DNA from: CAUZWH01 sp965224275
GTDB taxonomy: Bacteria; Pseudomonadota; Alphaproteobacteria; SHVV01
Direction of reading: 5' to 3'
Assembly: GCA_965224275.1 (NCBI GenBank)
Contig: CBDCYR010000005.1
Span: forward strand, 930,001-994,000
DNA: 64,000 bases
The position numbers and the translations under genes are program-made. The notes beneath the pieces were generated by a model. It was given only the letters and a program-made list of their open reading frames with translations. It was not told where the DNA came from and did no database searches. Shown piece by piece: positions 17,767 through 26,156 of the stretch. Numbering within the stretch: position 1 is the first letter of the stretch; each line of letters opens with the position of its first letter.

Positions 17767-18909
17767 GTGGGCGGTGAAGCCATCATGTGGGCCGTTTTTG
17801 CATTATCCTTTGTCGGATGTGCGGTGACGCTTGGCACGATTTTTATCAAGCCGACGGACTTCGAGTTTCTGCGCGGCACGAGCGACGCCCCGCCCCAAGC
17901 AGCGAAACCGACGGCTAAGAAAAAGAAATCCGCCCAGGACAACACCGATGATGCCGCTGCTGATGAGGACGACGAAGAAAAAGATGAAGCCGCTGGTGAT
18001 TCGGATTTCAAGGAATCGGTCGTCCAGATGATGACCTTTCTCGAGACCAGTCTTGCCTCATTGGCGACCAAGGAGTTCAAATTCGACAGCATCAATAAAT
18101 TCGGGTGCCACTTGTTTCTTGCAGGTGCTGCCGAAGGTGCCTCACGCACGGCCGGGCTTAATCACGACCAATTCGTCGAAATGCTTGGTAAGAGCGTTGA
18201 AGTGCTCGGTTCCAACCCTGACATGGCCAAGAAATTTAGCGAGAAATACGAGGAATATCTGCTCGAGCCAAAATACGCTGAGATGTTTCGCTCGGGCGGC
18301 GACGCCATTGAAGAATTTCTCTCAGGCAGCGGCAAAGATGTATCCGGCGCCCTCGCTGACGCACTTGAGCAGTGGAATAAGCCGGCCGCCGAGTCGGTCG
18401 AAAAAGACAAACTTGTAACGGTGCTTTTTACCGACCTGGTGGGGTCAACCAAGATGACCCAGGAACTTGGCGACGCTGGCGCTCAGGAAATCCTGCGTAA
18501 ACACAACGAGATCGTTCGCAATGGGCTCGCGAAGTTCCAGGGTGTCGAGGTAAAGCATACGGGTGATGGAATCATGGCCCGCTTTTCGGTTACGTCTGAC
18601 GGTGTCGAATCTGCGATCTGGATGCAGGAAGCCATTGCCGCGAACAACGAAGCAACGCCCGACCGTCCGGTCAATATCCGTATCGGTCTCAACACCGGTG
18701 AGCCCATCCAGGAAGATGGCGATATTTTCGGGACCACCGTGCAGCTTGCCGCGCGTATCTGCGACAAGGGCAAGACCGGTCACGTGATGACGTCAAATGT
18801 TGTTCGCGAGTTGTGCGCGGGCCGGCAAATTCGGTTTGAGGATTGCGGCGCGTTCGACCTCAAAGGTGTCGAGGGCCCCGTAACATTATACTTCGCCTAT
18901 CCAGCCTAA
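17767..18909 (+). CDS. Membrane-anchored class III adenylate/guanylate cyclase with an unrecognised middle domain
   Basis: 380 aa from GTG 17767. Residues 7-27 form one membrane segment. Residues 48-80 are a Lys-rich then strongly acidic linker. Residues 82-205 form a helical domain I cannot name. Residues 215-380 form the class III cyclase homology domain. The two metal aspartates are Asp223 (LFTDLVGST) and Asp267 (KHTGDG). Lys263 and Asp319 sit at the purine-specifying positions, favouring ATP and cAMP. The transition-state Asn is Gln326 (TTVQLAAR), followed by Arg330. The helical domain between the membrane and the catalytic part is presumably the sensor. It forms a likely operon with the membrane protein at 17131. 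Confidence 0.88.
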   Translation: MGGEAIMWAVFALSFVGCAVTLGTIFIKPTDFEFLRGTSDAPPQAAKPTAKKKKSAQDNTDDAAADEDDEEKDEAAGDSDFKESVVQMMTFLETSLASLATKEFKFDSINKFGCHLFLAGAAEGASRTAGLNHDQFVEMLGKSVEVLGSNPDMAKKFSEKYEEYLLEPKYAEMFRSGGDAIEEFLSGSGKDVSGALADALEQWNKPAAESVEKDKLVTVLFTDLVGSTKMTQELGDAGAQEILRKHNEIVRNGLAKFQGVEVKHTGDGIMARFSVTSDGVESAIWMQEAIAANNEATPDRPVNIRIGLNTGEPIQEDGDIFGTTVQLAARICDKGKTGHVMTSNVVRELCAGRQIRFEDCGAFDLKGVEGPVTLYFAYPA

Positions 18910-19020
18910 ACGCTGCACTGGCGCGGTGGCCGGTACGCCGCATTCCACCGTTATCGCGACTCACGAAGCCAGGTCTTTTCTGCTAGCCTCGGAGATATCG
19001 CGTCCCGGGAGAAACTCATC

Positions 19021-20364
19021 ATGAACGTCGCCGCAAGTCTCGCAGACATCTCTCCGAACAATCTCGAAGCCTACTGGATGCCGTTTACGGCCAATCGGCA
19101 GTTCAAGGCGGCGCCGCGCCTGTTCGTTTCGGCGGAGGGCATGTTTTATAAGACACGCGAGGGCAAAGACATGCTCGACGCGGCCGCCGGTCTTTGGTGC
19201 GTTAATGCCGGCCATTGTCGCGACGAGATCGTAAGCGCGGTTCAGGCGCAGGTCGCAACGATGGACTATGCCCCTGCGTTTCAGATGGGTCACCCGGCGG
19301 CATTCGAACTCGCGTCGCGCGTTTCGGCGATCGCGCCGGGCGATATGGATCACGTGTTTTTCACCAACTCCGGCTCCGAGGCGGTCGATACCGCGCTCAA
19401 GATCGCGCTCGCTTATCATCAAGCGCAAGGCCAAGCCGGCCGGTATCGCCTGATCGGGCGGGAACGCGGGTATCACGGCGTGGGTTTTGGCGGTCTGTCG
19501 GTCGGCGGCATCCTCGCCAACCGCAAATCCTTCGGGCCGCTCCTGAATGGCACCGATCATATCGCCCACACCCATAACCCGGCTGAAAATGCCTTCAGTA
19601 GAGGGCAGCCAGAATGGGGCGCGCATCTGGCCGACGATTTGGAACGCGTGGTCGCCTTACACGGGGCGGCAACGATCGCCGCCGTGATCGTCGAACCGAT
19701 GGCCGGCTCAACCGGCGTGCTGGTGCCGCCGAAGGGTTATCTCGAGCGTCTGCGGAAGATCTGCGACAAGCACGGAATCCTGTTGATCTTTGATGAGGTC
19801 ATCACCGGATTTGGCCGTCTTGGCGCGAGTTTTGCGGCCGAAAAGTTTGACGTCCTGCCTGACATTATTACCTGCGCCAAGGGGATTACCAACGGGACGG
19901 TGCCAATGGGCGCGGTGATCGCTCGCAAGCATGTTTATGACGCATTCATGGAAGCTGCCGACGGCGACAACACCATCGAGTTGTTCCACGGCTACACCTA
20001 TTCCGGTCATCCGCTCGCCTGCGCCGCGGGACTTGCGGCGCTCAACATCTATCGCGATGAAGGCCTGTTCGAACGCGCTGAATCGCTATCAGGATATTTC
20101 GAAGATGCCGTGCATGGCTTGAAGAGTTCGTCGCGAGTGATTGATGTCCGCAATATCGGCCTGGTTGCCGGTATCGAGCTGGAACCGCGCGAGGGCAAAC
20201 CCACGGCGCGCGCGTTCGACGCCTTTCTTGAACTTTATGAACGTGGGATTCTGGTGCGGACCACCGGCGATACCATTGCGCTCTCGCCACCGTTGATCGT
20301 CGAAGAAGCGCAGATCGACCGTATCGTCGAGACCATCGATGAGGTGTTGAAGGTCATCGACTAA
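19021..20364 (+). CDS. Class III omega-aminotransferase (beta-alanine--pyruvate type)
   Basis: 447 aa. A PLP fold-type I enzyme of aminotransferase class III: TNSGSEAVDTALKIA near residue 115, FDEVITGFGRLG near residue 256 (Asp binds the PLP pyridine N), and the Schiff-base Lys in CAKGITNG near residue 285. N-terminal NNLEAYWMPFTANRQFK is typical of omega-amino acid:pyruvate transaminases. It would move an amino group from an omega-amino acid or amine to pyruvate, giving alanine. The alanine dehydrogenase 15 bp downstream on the same strand would return alanine to pyruvate and ammonia, so the pair forms a closed cycle. Confidence 0.9.
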   Translation: MNVAASLADISPNNLEAYWMPFTANRQFKAAPRLFVSAEGMFYKTREGKDMLDAAAGLWCVNAGHCRDEIVSAVQAQVATMDYAPAFQMGHPAAFELASRVSAIAPGDMDHVFFTNSGSEAVDTALKIALAYHQAQGQAGRYRLIGRERGYHGVGFGGLSVGGILANRKSFGPLLNGTDHIAHTHNPAENAFSRGQPEWGAHLADDLERVVALHGAATIAAVIVEPMAGSTGVLVPPKGYLERLRKICDKHGILLIFDEVITGFGRLGASFAAEKFDVLPDIITCAKGITNGTVPMGAVIARKHVYDAFMEAADGDNTIELFHGYTYSGHPLACAAGLAALNIYRDEGLFERAESLSGYFEDAVHGLKSSSRVIDVRNIGLVAGIELEPREGKPTARAFDAFLELYERGILVRTTGDTIALSPPLIVEEAQIDRIVETIDEVLKVID

Positions 20365-20379
20365 GACAGTGGCGCAATC

Positions 20380-21498
20380 ATGCTGATTGGCGTTCCCAAA
20401 GAGATCAAGGGCCAGGAGCATCGGGTCGGCATGACGCCGACCAGCGTTCGCGAAGTCGTTCATCACGGACATTCAGTGATCGTCGAGGCCGATATGGCGT
20501 TGCCGATAGGTTTTGGCGATGACGACTATCGGCGCGCCGGTGCGGAAGTTGTCGAGAGTGCCGCCGAGATCTGGGCCCGCGCCGAGATGATCGTCAAAGT
20601 GAAGGAACCGCAGGCAGCGGAATACCCGCTCATGCGATCCGGCCAGATCCTGTTTACGTATCTTCATTTAGCGCCCGACCTCGAACAAACCCGAGCTCTT
20701 ATCGACGCGGAGGTGGTTGCGATCGCTTACGAGACCGTTACCGACGACGAAGGGCGTCTGCCGCTGCTTTCGCCGATGAGCGAGGTCGCGGGCCGTATGT
20801 CGATTCAGGTCGGTGCGCATTGTTTGGAAATGAACCAGGGCGGTCGAGGCATGTTGCTGGGCGGTGTCCCCGGCGTGCCGGCGGCTCGAGTCGTGGTTCT
20901 CGGCGGCGGCATCGTGGGTACCAACGCCGCGCGAATGGCGATGGGGCTGGAGGCCAGCGTTACCGTCGTCGACAAGTCACTGCCGCGTCTCTACGACCTC
21001 GACCTGCAGTTCGGCCCGATGCTTAATACGATATTTGCGACGGTTGATTCGATCGAAGAGCAGGTGTTGAACGCCGATCTTGTTGTCGGCGCGGTGCTGG
21101 TTCCAGGTGCTGCGGCACCGAGGCTGGTAACCCGTGACATGGTGAGTGCGATGAAGCGCGGCTCCGTCATGGTCGATGTATCGATCGATCAGGGAGGCTG
21201 TTTCGAAACCAGCAAGCCCACCAGTCACGACAATCCGACTTACGTGGTTGATGAGGTCGTCCACTATTGCGTCACCAACATGCCCGGTGCGCTTGCGCGA
21301 ACCTCGACCCAGGGCCTCAACAACGCGACCCTCCCGTTTGTGCTGGCTTTGGCGAGCGCCGGCTACGAACAGGCCCTGAAGGACGATCCGCACCTGTTGA
21401 ATGGGCTTAACGTGTGTAAGGGCGCGGTCACCTACGAGGCCGTCGCCGCGAGTCACAATCTGGATTATGTCGATCCGCTCACCGCACTCGCCCAGTAG
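20380..21498 (+). CDS. ald: Alanine dehydrogenase
   Basis: 372 aa, the family length. MLIGVPKEIKGQEHRVGMTP is the standard N-terminus (catalytic Lys and Arg region). The NAD-binding fold is VVVLGGGIVGTNAARMAMG near residue 170. The active-site Asp is in VDVSIDQGGCFETSKPT. It carries out the reversible NAD-dependent deamination of L-alanine to pyruvate. It is directly downstream of the aminotransferase. The last 28 bases before the stop recur exactly at 28129-28156 in a decayed second ald copy. Confidence 0.96.
   Translation: MLIGVPKEIKGQEHRVGMTPTSVREVVHHGHSVIVEADMALPIGFGDDDYRRAGAEVVESAAEIWARAEMIVKVKEPQAAEYPLMRSGQILFTYLHLAPDLEQTRALIDAEVVAIAYETVTDDEGRLPLLSPMSEVAGRMSIQVGAHCLEMNQGGRGMLLGGVPGVPAARVVVLGGGIVGTNAARMAMGLEASVTVVDKSLPRLYDLDLQFGPMLNTIFATVDSIEEQVLNADLVVGAVLVPGAAAPRLVTRDMVSAMKRGSVMVDVSIDQGGCFETSKPTSHDNPTYVVDEVVHYCVTNMPGALARTSTQGLNNATLPFVLALASAGYEQALKDDPHLLNGLNVCKGAVTYEAVAASHNLDYVDPLTALAQ
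21469..21496 (+). repeat. 28-bp direct repeat, left copy (3' end of ald)
   Basis: Identical to 28129-28156 (begins GTCGATCCGCTCACC). The two copies bracket about 6.6 kb of insertion sequences. The right copy belongs to a decayed second ald. Confidence 0.85.
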
Positions 21499-21552
21499 TT
21501 AACTGAGCAGGTAGCCAAAGTACGGTTCCGACTAACAACGCAGATTCTATCG

Positions 21553-21590
21553 TCAGGTTCGTAACCTGAAAGTCGTAGGTTCAGATCCCT
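21553..21590 (+). tRNA. tRNA-Thr(CGT)-like 3' part, remnant
   Basis: An anticodon arm with a perfect 5-bp stem (TCAGG/CCTGA) and the 7-base loop TTCGTAA (anticodon CGT) is followed by AAGTC, GTAGG and a TTCAGAT T-loop. That matches the 3' half of alphaproteobacterial tRNA-Thr. The D-arm and 5' acceptor strand are not found upstream, and the T-stem is broken where the IS3 left end begins. It is therefore a fragment, not a functional tRNA. It may be the trace of an attachment site, because integrative elements commonly use the tRNA 3' half. Confidence 0.45.
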
Positions 21591-21650
21591 GGTACTGCCC
21601 TGAATCAGTGGACACCTAGAATAGGCGCATTGAGCGCGATGAGGTGTCAG

Positions 21651-21947
21651 ATGACGAAGCCGAAGCGATACACACGGTACAGTTCTGAGTTCAAGCGGGA
21701 AGCGATCCTGAGGGCGAGTGAAGAAGGCAACACTGATAAGGCGGTATGCGAGGAGCTTGGGATCAGCACGCGTCAGTTTCTGCGTTGGCGCGATGAGTTA
21801 CGGTTGCTCGGCGACGAGGCTTTTCCGGGCCAGGGACGTACGCGAGATGAAGAGCTGGCGCGGCTCAAGCGTGAGCTAGCTCAGGTGAAGAAGGAACGGG
21901 ATTTTTTAAGGGAAGCGGCGGCGTACTTTGCCAAGGAGTCGAAATGA
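21651..21947 (+). CDS. IS3-family OrfA (transposase helix-turn-helix subunit)
   Basis: 98 aa. The N-terminal HTH reads RYSSEFKREAILRASEEG through STRQFLRWRDEL. The C-terminal leucine-zipper-like coiled coil is LARLKRELAQVKKERDFLREAAAYFAK. It overlaps OrfB by the ATGA at 21944-21947. In IS3 elements OrfA and the OrfAB fusion bind the ends. Here the partner OrfB is broken. Confidence 0.92.
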   Translation: MTKPKRYTRYSSEFKREAILRASEEGNTDKAVCEELGISTRQFLRWRDELRLLGDEAFPGQGRTRDEELARLKRELAQVKKERDFLREAAAYFAKESK

Positions 21948-22522
21948 AGTACGCGTGCATCGATCGCCGCCGAGATCGTTATCCGGTTCGCATGATGTGC
22001 TGTTTGTTGGCAGTCTCGGCGAGCGGTTACTACGCTTGGCGCACCCGGCCGGAGAGTTCCCGCCTGAAATCGGACCGCGAGTTAATGGCGGAGATCAGGC
22101 GGGTCCATCAAGACAGCAGAGGTGTTTATGGCAGCCCGAGAATCCACGCGGAGTTAGTGTCCAGCGGCATCGGTGTTGGACGGCACAAAGTGGCCCGTCT
22201 GATGCGTCTGGCAAGGCTTAGAGGATGTCCCAAGCGGCGCTTTCGGGTCACGACGCAACGTGATCCGAACCATCCCGTAGCGAAGAATCTGCTCAAACGG
22301 AACTTCTCGGCGGATGCTCCCAATCAACGTTGGGCTTCCGACATCACGTATATCTCCACGCATGAGGGATGGTTGTACCTGGCGGTGGTGATGGATCTCT
22401 ATTCGCGCCGGATCGTGGGCTGGTCGATGAGCCGCTGGATGAGCCGCCGCCTCGTGTTGGCGGCCTTGCGGATGGCGATCGACGCACGCGAACCTGAGGG
22501 CGCGCTTATTCACCACTCGGAC
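21944..22522 (+). pseudogene. IS3-family OrfB, 5' part (interrupted)
   Basis: About 193 codons of an rve-type DDE integrase. The first catalytic Asp is in WASDITYIST and the second in LIHHSD, whose Asp codon ends at 22522. The frame then enters IS110 sequence and stops at 22559-22561. The missing part resumes at 23884 in the same coding phase (RGSQYTSDD), so removing the IS110 element would restore the gene. Confidence 0.9.
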
Positions 22523-22811
22523 AGTGAGTATCTGCGGGCCGGTTCCCTCGGAGTGACCTGACCCGCACAGCGATAGACGCATCTAGACTGATAGGGCCGG
22601 CCGTCCTTGGGTGGCTTGACCCACACTCAGATCGACCGAGATGTCATTCCCCGGACATGTCGGCCACCCGGGGGCAACCGGTTGAGGTTCCGACCTCGAC
22701 CGACATCGTGACCTGATGAGAGCCCGGCCTTGGGCGCCCCGTCACTGTCGTGTCCGACATCGGCTGAGTTCGGAGCCAACCCCTCCACCCATCATAGACC
22801 AGGGGGCGGAC
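22523..22811 (+). ncRNA. Candidate IS110 bridge-RNA region (left non-coding end)
   Basis: IS110-group elements are known to encode a structured bridge RNA in a long non-coding end upstream of the recombinase. The 289 bases here have that position and length and can fold locally: TGCGGG (22533-22538) pairs with CCCGCA (22562-22567) around an internal loop, and CGGTTGAGGT (22679-22688) pairs with ACCTCGACCG (22693-22702) over a 4-base loop with one G-U. The RNA itself is inferred, not shown. Confidence 0.4.
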
Positions 22812-23867
22812 ATGGCGACTACAACAGCCGACAACATCCAGATCATCGGTGGCGTCGACACCCACCAGGACCTGCACACCGCCGCCGTCGTGAGCCACGA
22901 CGGAACGGTGCTTGGTACCGAATCGTTCTCCACCACCCGAGCCGGCTACCGGGCGATGCTTCGCTGGTTCCGCTCTCATGGCGAGCTGCTTCGTGTAGGA
23001 GTGGAATCCACCGGTACCTACGGAGCCGGCATCACCCGGCACCTGGCACTCTCGGGTATCCCCGTGCTCGAGGTGACCGGGCCGGACCCAGCCAGCCGAA
23101 GAGCCAAGGGCAAGGACGATGCCCTGGATGCGATCTCCGCGGCCGAGGCGGCGCGCACAAGACGCCGGGTCCAGGTGGCCAAAGACCGTTCCGGCAGCGT
23201 GGAAGCCCTGCGGGTGCTGCGAACAACGCGAAAGACGGCAATCAAGTGCCGCCGCGCGGCCCTGCAACAACTCTACAACACCATCGTTGCCGCACCGGAG
23301 GAAGTGCGTGACCAGGTCCGCAACCTCACCCGCATGCAGCGCCTCCGTACCTGTGCGGCCTGGAGGCCGGACACGGTCGGCTATCGAGACCCGGTGGTCG
23401 CGACCAAGCTCTCCCTGAAGTCCCTCGCCCGCAGAATCCTCGACATCAACGACGAGATCGCTGAACTCGACCGGTTCATCGTCCCCTTGGTCGAGGAGCT
23501 CGCCCCCAGTCTGCTCGAGCTCGAAGGCGTGGGCACCGAAAACGCAGGCGCAGTAATGGTCGCCGTTGGGGATAACCCGGATCGGCTCCGCTCCGAGGCG
23601 AGCTTCGCCATGATGTGCGGCGTCTGCCCGATCCCCGCATCGAGTGGGAAGACGCAACGCCACCGTCTCAACCGCGGAGGCAACCGCCAAGCCAACTCCG
23701 CCCTGCACATGGTCGTCGTGTGCCGAATGCGAACCGACGAGCGGACCCGAGCCTATGTCGCTCGCAGGACCCTGGAGGGGCTGTCCAAACGCGAGATCAT
23801 GCGCTGCCTGAAGCGTTACGTGGCCCGCGAGATCTACCGCGTCCTCACGGCCCCATCGAGTGCTTGA
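22812..23867 (+). CDS. IS110-family transposase (DEDD recombinase)
   Basis: 351 aa from ATG 22812, preceded by GGGGG. I rejected the longer frame from 22716, which lacks family similarity in its first 32 codons. The RuvC-like DEDD domain has VDTHQDLH near residue 14, GVESTGTYG near residue 67, and KGKDDALDA near residue 104. The C-terminal Transposase_20 domain has LEGVGTENAGAV and the SSGKTQRHRLNRGGNR block that carries the conserved Ser. It looks intact, so this element may still be active. Confidence 0.93.
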   Translation: MATTTADNIQIIGGVDTHQDLHTAAVVSHDGTVLGTESFSTTRAGYRAMLRWFRSHGELLRVGVESTGTYGAGITRHLALSGIPVLEVTGPDPASRRAKGKDDALDAISAAEAARTRRRVQVAKDRSGSVEALRVLRTTRKTAIKCRRAALQQLYNTIVAAPEEVRDQVRNLTRMQRLRTCAAWRPDTVGYRDPVVATKLSLKSLARRILDINDEIAELDRFIVPLVEELAPSLLELEGVGTENAGAVMVAVGDNPDRLRSEASFAMMCGVCPIPASSGKTQRHRLNRGGNRQANSALHMVVVCRMRTDERTRAYVARRTLEGLSKREIMRCLKRYVAREIYRVLTAPSSA

Positions 23868-23883
23868 CAAACATGAGAGCGTC

Positions 23884-24171
23884 CGTGGCAGCCAATATAC
23901 CAGCGATGACTTCCGAGACGAACTTGCCAGGCATGGCATCGAATGCAGCATGAGCAGCTCAGGCAACTGCTACGATAATGCCGTTGTCGAGAGCTTCTTC
24001 GGCCTACTCAAGCGAGAGCGCGTGAACCGGGTGCGCTATCGCGCGCGAGAGGAGGCGCGGGCCGATGTGTTCGAGTACATCGAGGTGTTTTACAACCGAA
24101 AACGACGCCACGGTTACCTTGGCAATATCAGTCCGGATGACTTCGAAGAACAGGCAACCGGATCTTTCTGA
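23884..24171 (+). pseudogene. IS3-family OrfB, 3' part (interrupted)
   Basis: The continuation of OrfB after the IS110 insertion (RGSQYTSDDFRDELARHGI). It contains the third catalytic residue, Glu, in VVESFFGLLKRE, and the usual RRHGYLGNISPDDFE end. It has no start of its own that would give a functional enzyme. Confidence 0.9.
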
Positions 24172-24242
24172 ACTGTCCACTAAAATGGGGCAAGACCACC
24201 CACCCCCGCAATCAATAAAATCTTTTTGTGGACTAGCAAGGC

Positions 24243-24608
24243 TTAAGGCAATGTCCGCATCCGTACATATTGCGTCCGCCGAACTTCCCTAAAACCTGGC
24301 GGGTTCTTGATGCCATTGCCTATGTCTCGGTGGAGCGGGTCTTCGGGTTCGTAAAGTCCCGTGCCAAACTGCTCGAGTGAATTATCGTCCGGCAAATAGA
24401 TGATGAACGTGGTCAGGAAGTCAGGATTGTCCGTGTGCACATAGCCCTTCGAACCGGTGATATCGATAGCGAGTCGCCCATCGAATTTTAGGGGTACGTT
24501 CAGCTCTCCACCAAAGCGAAAGTAAAGAAACGCGGAGTATTTATCGATCAGACTCCGGAAAAGCGAAACCAGAACGTGCTCAACGAAACGCTCCCAGAAA
24601 ATCTTAAG
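24243..24608 (-). pseudogene. 2OG-Fe(II) oxygenase-like gene, 3' part
   Basis: On the minus strand an open stretch reads LKIFWERFVEHVLVSLFRS, then FRFGGELNVPL, and then YVHTDNPDFLTTFIIYLPDD. The HTD is the first part of the HxD...H iron site of 2-oxoglutarate dioxygenases. The C-terminus drifts out of family sequence after EDPLHRDIGN and ends early, so the second His is missing. The N-terminal part of the same gene appears to be at 27204-27629, on the far side of the IS91-type element. The gene is decayed. Confidence 0.65.
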
Positions 24609-24640
24609 GCTTAGGCAGATTCGGCAGAATCTGCCTAAGC
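24609..24640. other. Strong hairpin at the IS91-type element boundary
   Basis: Perfect 14-bp inverted arms (GCTTAGGCAGATTC / GAATCTGCCTAAGC) with the loop GGCA. The oxygenase-like reading frame resumes immediately to its left, so it sits at the element's transposase-3' end. That is where IS91 elements carry oriIS. It could equally act as a transcription terminator. Confidence 0.55.
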
Positions 24641-24902
24641 TGTTTGAACGAGGCCGTGGGCCGCGAGTGTAGGTGTCAGCCTATGTGGAAAGTGCGTTGA
24701 TGCCTGCGCCGGGGCGGGTGGTCACTATCGTTGGGACGCGTGAGACGAGGCTTCCGACCAGCATTTATATTTTTTCGACAGCTGATTGCCGACGGTAGAG
24801 ACACTTTTCGTTGGCGATTGCCTTGTGTTCGTAATTGAGCGCACGCCGACCGGTTCGCCGACGCGATGACGACGTTTGCCGATCCGGATGGGATCCGATG
24901 TT

Positions 24903-26150
24903 TCATGGTTTCGCGTCCTGCGCCGGTTGAGCGGGGGGAGGGTCTCGTGAAGAGAACGGATCGTACCGGCGGGAGATTTCCCGGATTTTCCGCAATTCGC
25001 CGCCACAGTGCGGGCAGGGAACGGGCGCGATCCCGGTCTCCAGGCCGCTATTGCGGTGGTCGTCCTCCTCGCCGTCATGGGTTACGGCTGTATGCGCCTG
25101 GAGGCCGTTTACACCCAGCGCCTCGCGCGCGACTTCGAGGGTCTTGGCACGGCTTCCATTGGCAAGGATTCCGAAGTGGCGGATGCGATGCAGTCCGTTT
25201 GGCAGGACATGCAACAGGAACCGGCGGATGAACTCGTCGGCGGTGATGGTGGCCGTGCCGTAGCGGGGTTTCCTTTGCCCCGGACTGGTCGGCTTGCGGC
25301 AACGGAAGGAGATGTTCTGTCCATCGCAGGCGATGATGCGGCTGTCGCCGATGGCAATTCTGTGCGTGTATCGGGAGAGATAGCGGAAGACCTGTTCGGC
25401 ATCGCGAAAGGGTCGTTTGGCGTAGACGATCCAGTTCTTGCCGCGGGCGGCCACGAGGGTGGCGTGGAACTCTCCGGGATTGGCGAGATGGGCGATGCCG
25501 CCATGAAATTCGATTTTCCCGCGTGCATGGGCGCGGGTGAGCTCCTCAAGGAAGCGGCGCCGGAACAGGCTGGCGAGGACCTTGACCGGGGCCAGGAAGG
25601 TGCCGCTTCCGGTCTTCCATTGGCCGGTTGCGACATCGAAGCCGGCGTTAGGCACGACGATATGCAGATGCGGATGGAAGCCGAGCTTCTGGTCCCAAGT
25701 GTGGAGGACCGCGGTGCCGCCGATACGCAGTCCACCGTGACGGTCGTCCTCGGCGATGGTGCGCAGGGTCTCGGCGGCGGTGCGAAACAGGATGTTGAAC
25801 ACGACCTTGCGGTTGCAAAAGGCGATCCCGCTGACTTCTTTGGGCAACGAAAATACAACGTGGAAGTACGGCACCGGCAGGATATCGGCGGCGCGCGCCT
25901 CCAGCCATTGCCTTGCGGCAAGCCCCTGGCAGGACGGGCAGTGGCGGTTGCGGCACGAGTTGTAGAGCGGATGCTCGCGCCTGCAGCCGTCGCATTGATA
26001 CATGTGGCCACCGAGTACGGACGTCCGGCAGGACTCGATCGCGGCCATGACCTTGAGGCGTCCGGCGTCAAGCTGGCCGGCCAGGCGCCGCCGGTAATCT
26101 GCGCCGGCGCGGCGGAAAATATCAGCCACGCCGGCGTCTTTGCGCTTCAC
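24903..26150 (-). CDS. IS91-family transposase (rolling-circle, HUH endonuclease)
   Basis: 415 aa. An N-terminal zinc-binding segment (YQCDGCRREHPLYNSC, CPSCQ) precedes the HUH metal motif HPHLHIVV near residue 158. The tyrosine motif YLSRYTHRIAI, around residue 265, supplies the nucleophile. A CPHCGGELR zinc knuckle is near the C-terminus. It follows the recombinase gene after 6 bp. It looks complete. Confidence 0.93.
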   Translation of the reverse strand: MKRKDAGVADIFRRAGADYRRRLAGQLDAGRLKVMAAIESCRTSVLGGHMYQCDGCRREHPLYNSCRNRHCPSCQGLAARQWLEARAADILPVPYFHVVFSLPKEVSGIAFCNRKVVFNILFRTAAETLRTIAEDDRHGGLRIGGTAVLHTWDQKLGFHPHLHIVVPNAGFDVATGQWKTGSGTFLAPVKVLASLFRRRFLEELTRAHARGKIEFHGGIAHLANPGEFHATLVAARGKNWIVYAKRPFRDAEQVFRYLSRYTHRIAIGDSRIIACDGQNISFRCRKPTSPGQRKPRYGTATITADEFIRRFLLHVLPNGLHRIRHFGILANGSRAKTLEVAREALGVNGLQAHTAVTHDGEEDDHRNSGLETGIAPVPCPHCGGELRKIREISRRYDPFSSRDPPPAQPAQDAKP

Positions 26151-26156
26151 GGCGCC

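Larger units (their letters stand above)
22523..23883 (+). mobile_element. IS110-family insertion sequence inside IS3 OrfB
   Basis: About 1361 bp, with boundaries read from where OrfB continuity breaks and resumes (one base ambiguous, a C at both edges). It has a 289-bp non-coding left end, one DEDD transposase, and only about 16 bp after the gene. There are no terminal inverted repeats, as is normal for the IS110 group. The base composition and protein style (Arg/Ala-rich, GC-ended codons) differ from the surroundings and look actinobacterial, suggesting recent transfer. Confidence 0.85.
21596..24192 (+). mobile_element. IS3-family insertion sequence, interrupted by an IS110 element
   Basis: OrfA and OrfB of an IS3-family element lie between imperfect inverted ends: TGCCCTGAATCAGTGGACA at the left, and the complement of TGCCCCATTTTAGTGGACA at the right. 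OrfB is split after its second catalytic Asp by the IS110 element at 22523-23883, so this copy cannot make its transposase. No target duplication is evident, fitting an old insertion or rearranged flanks. Confidence 0.85.

Noticed and set aside
22644..23966. 440-codon open frame on the minus strand
   Set aside because: Antisense to the IS110 transposase with all catalytic motifs in the sense frame.
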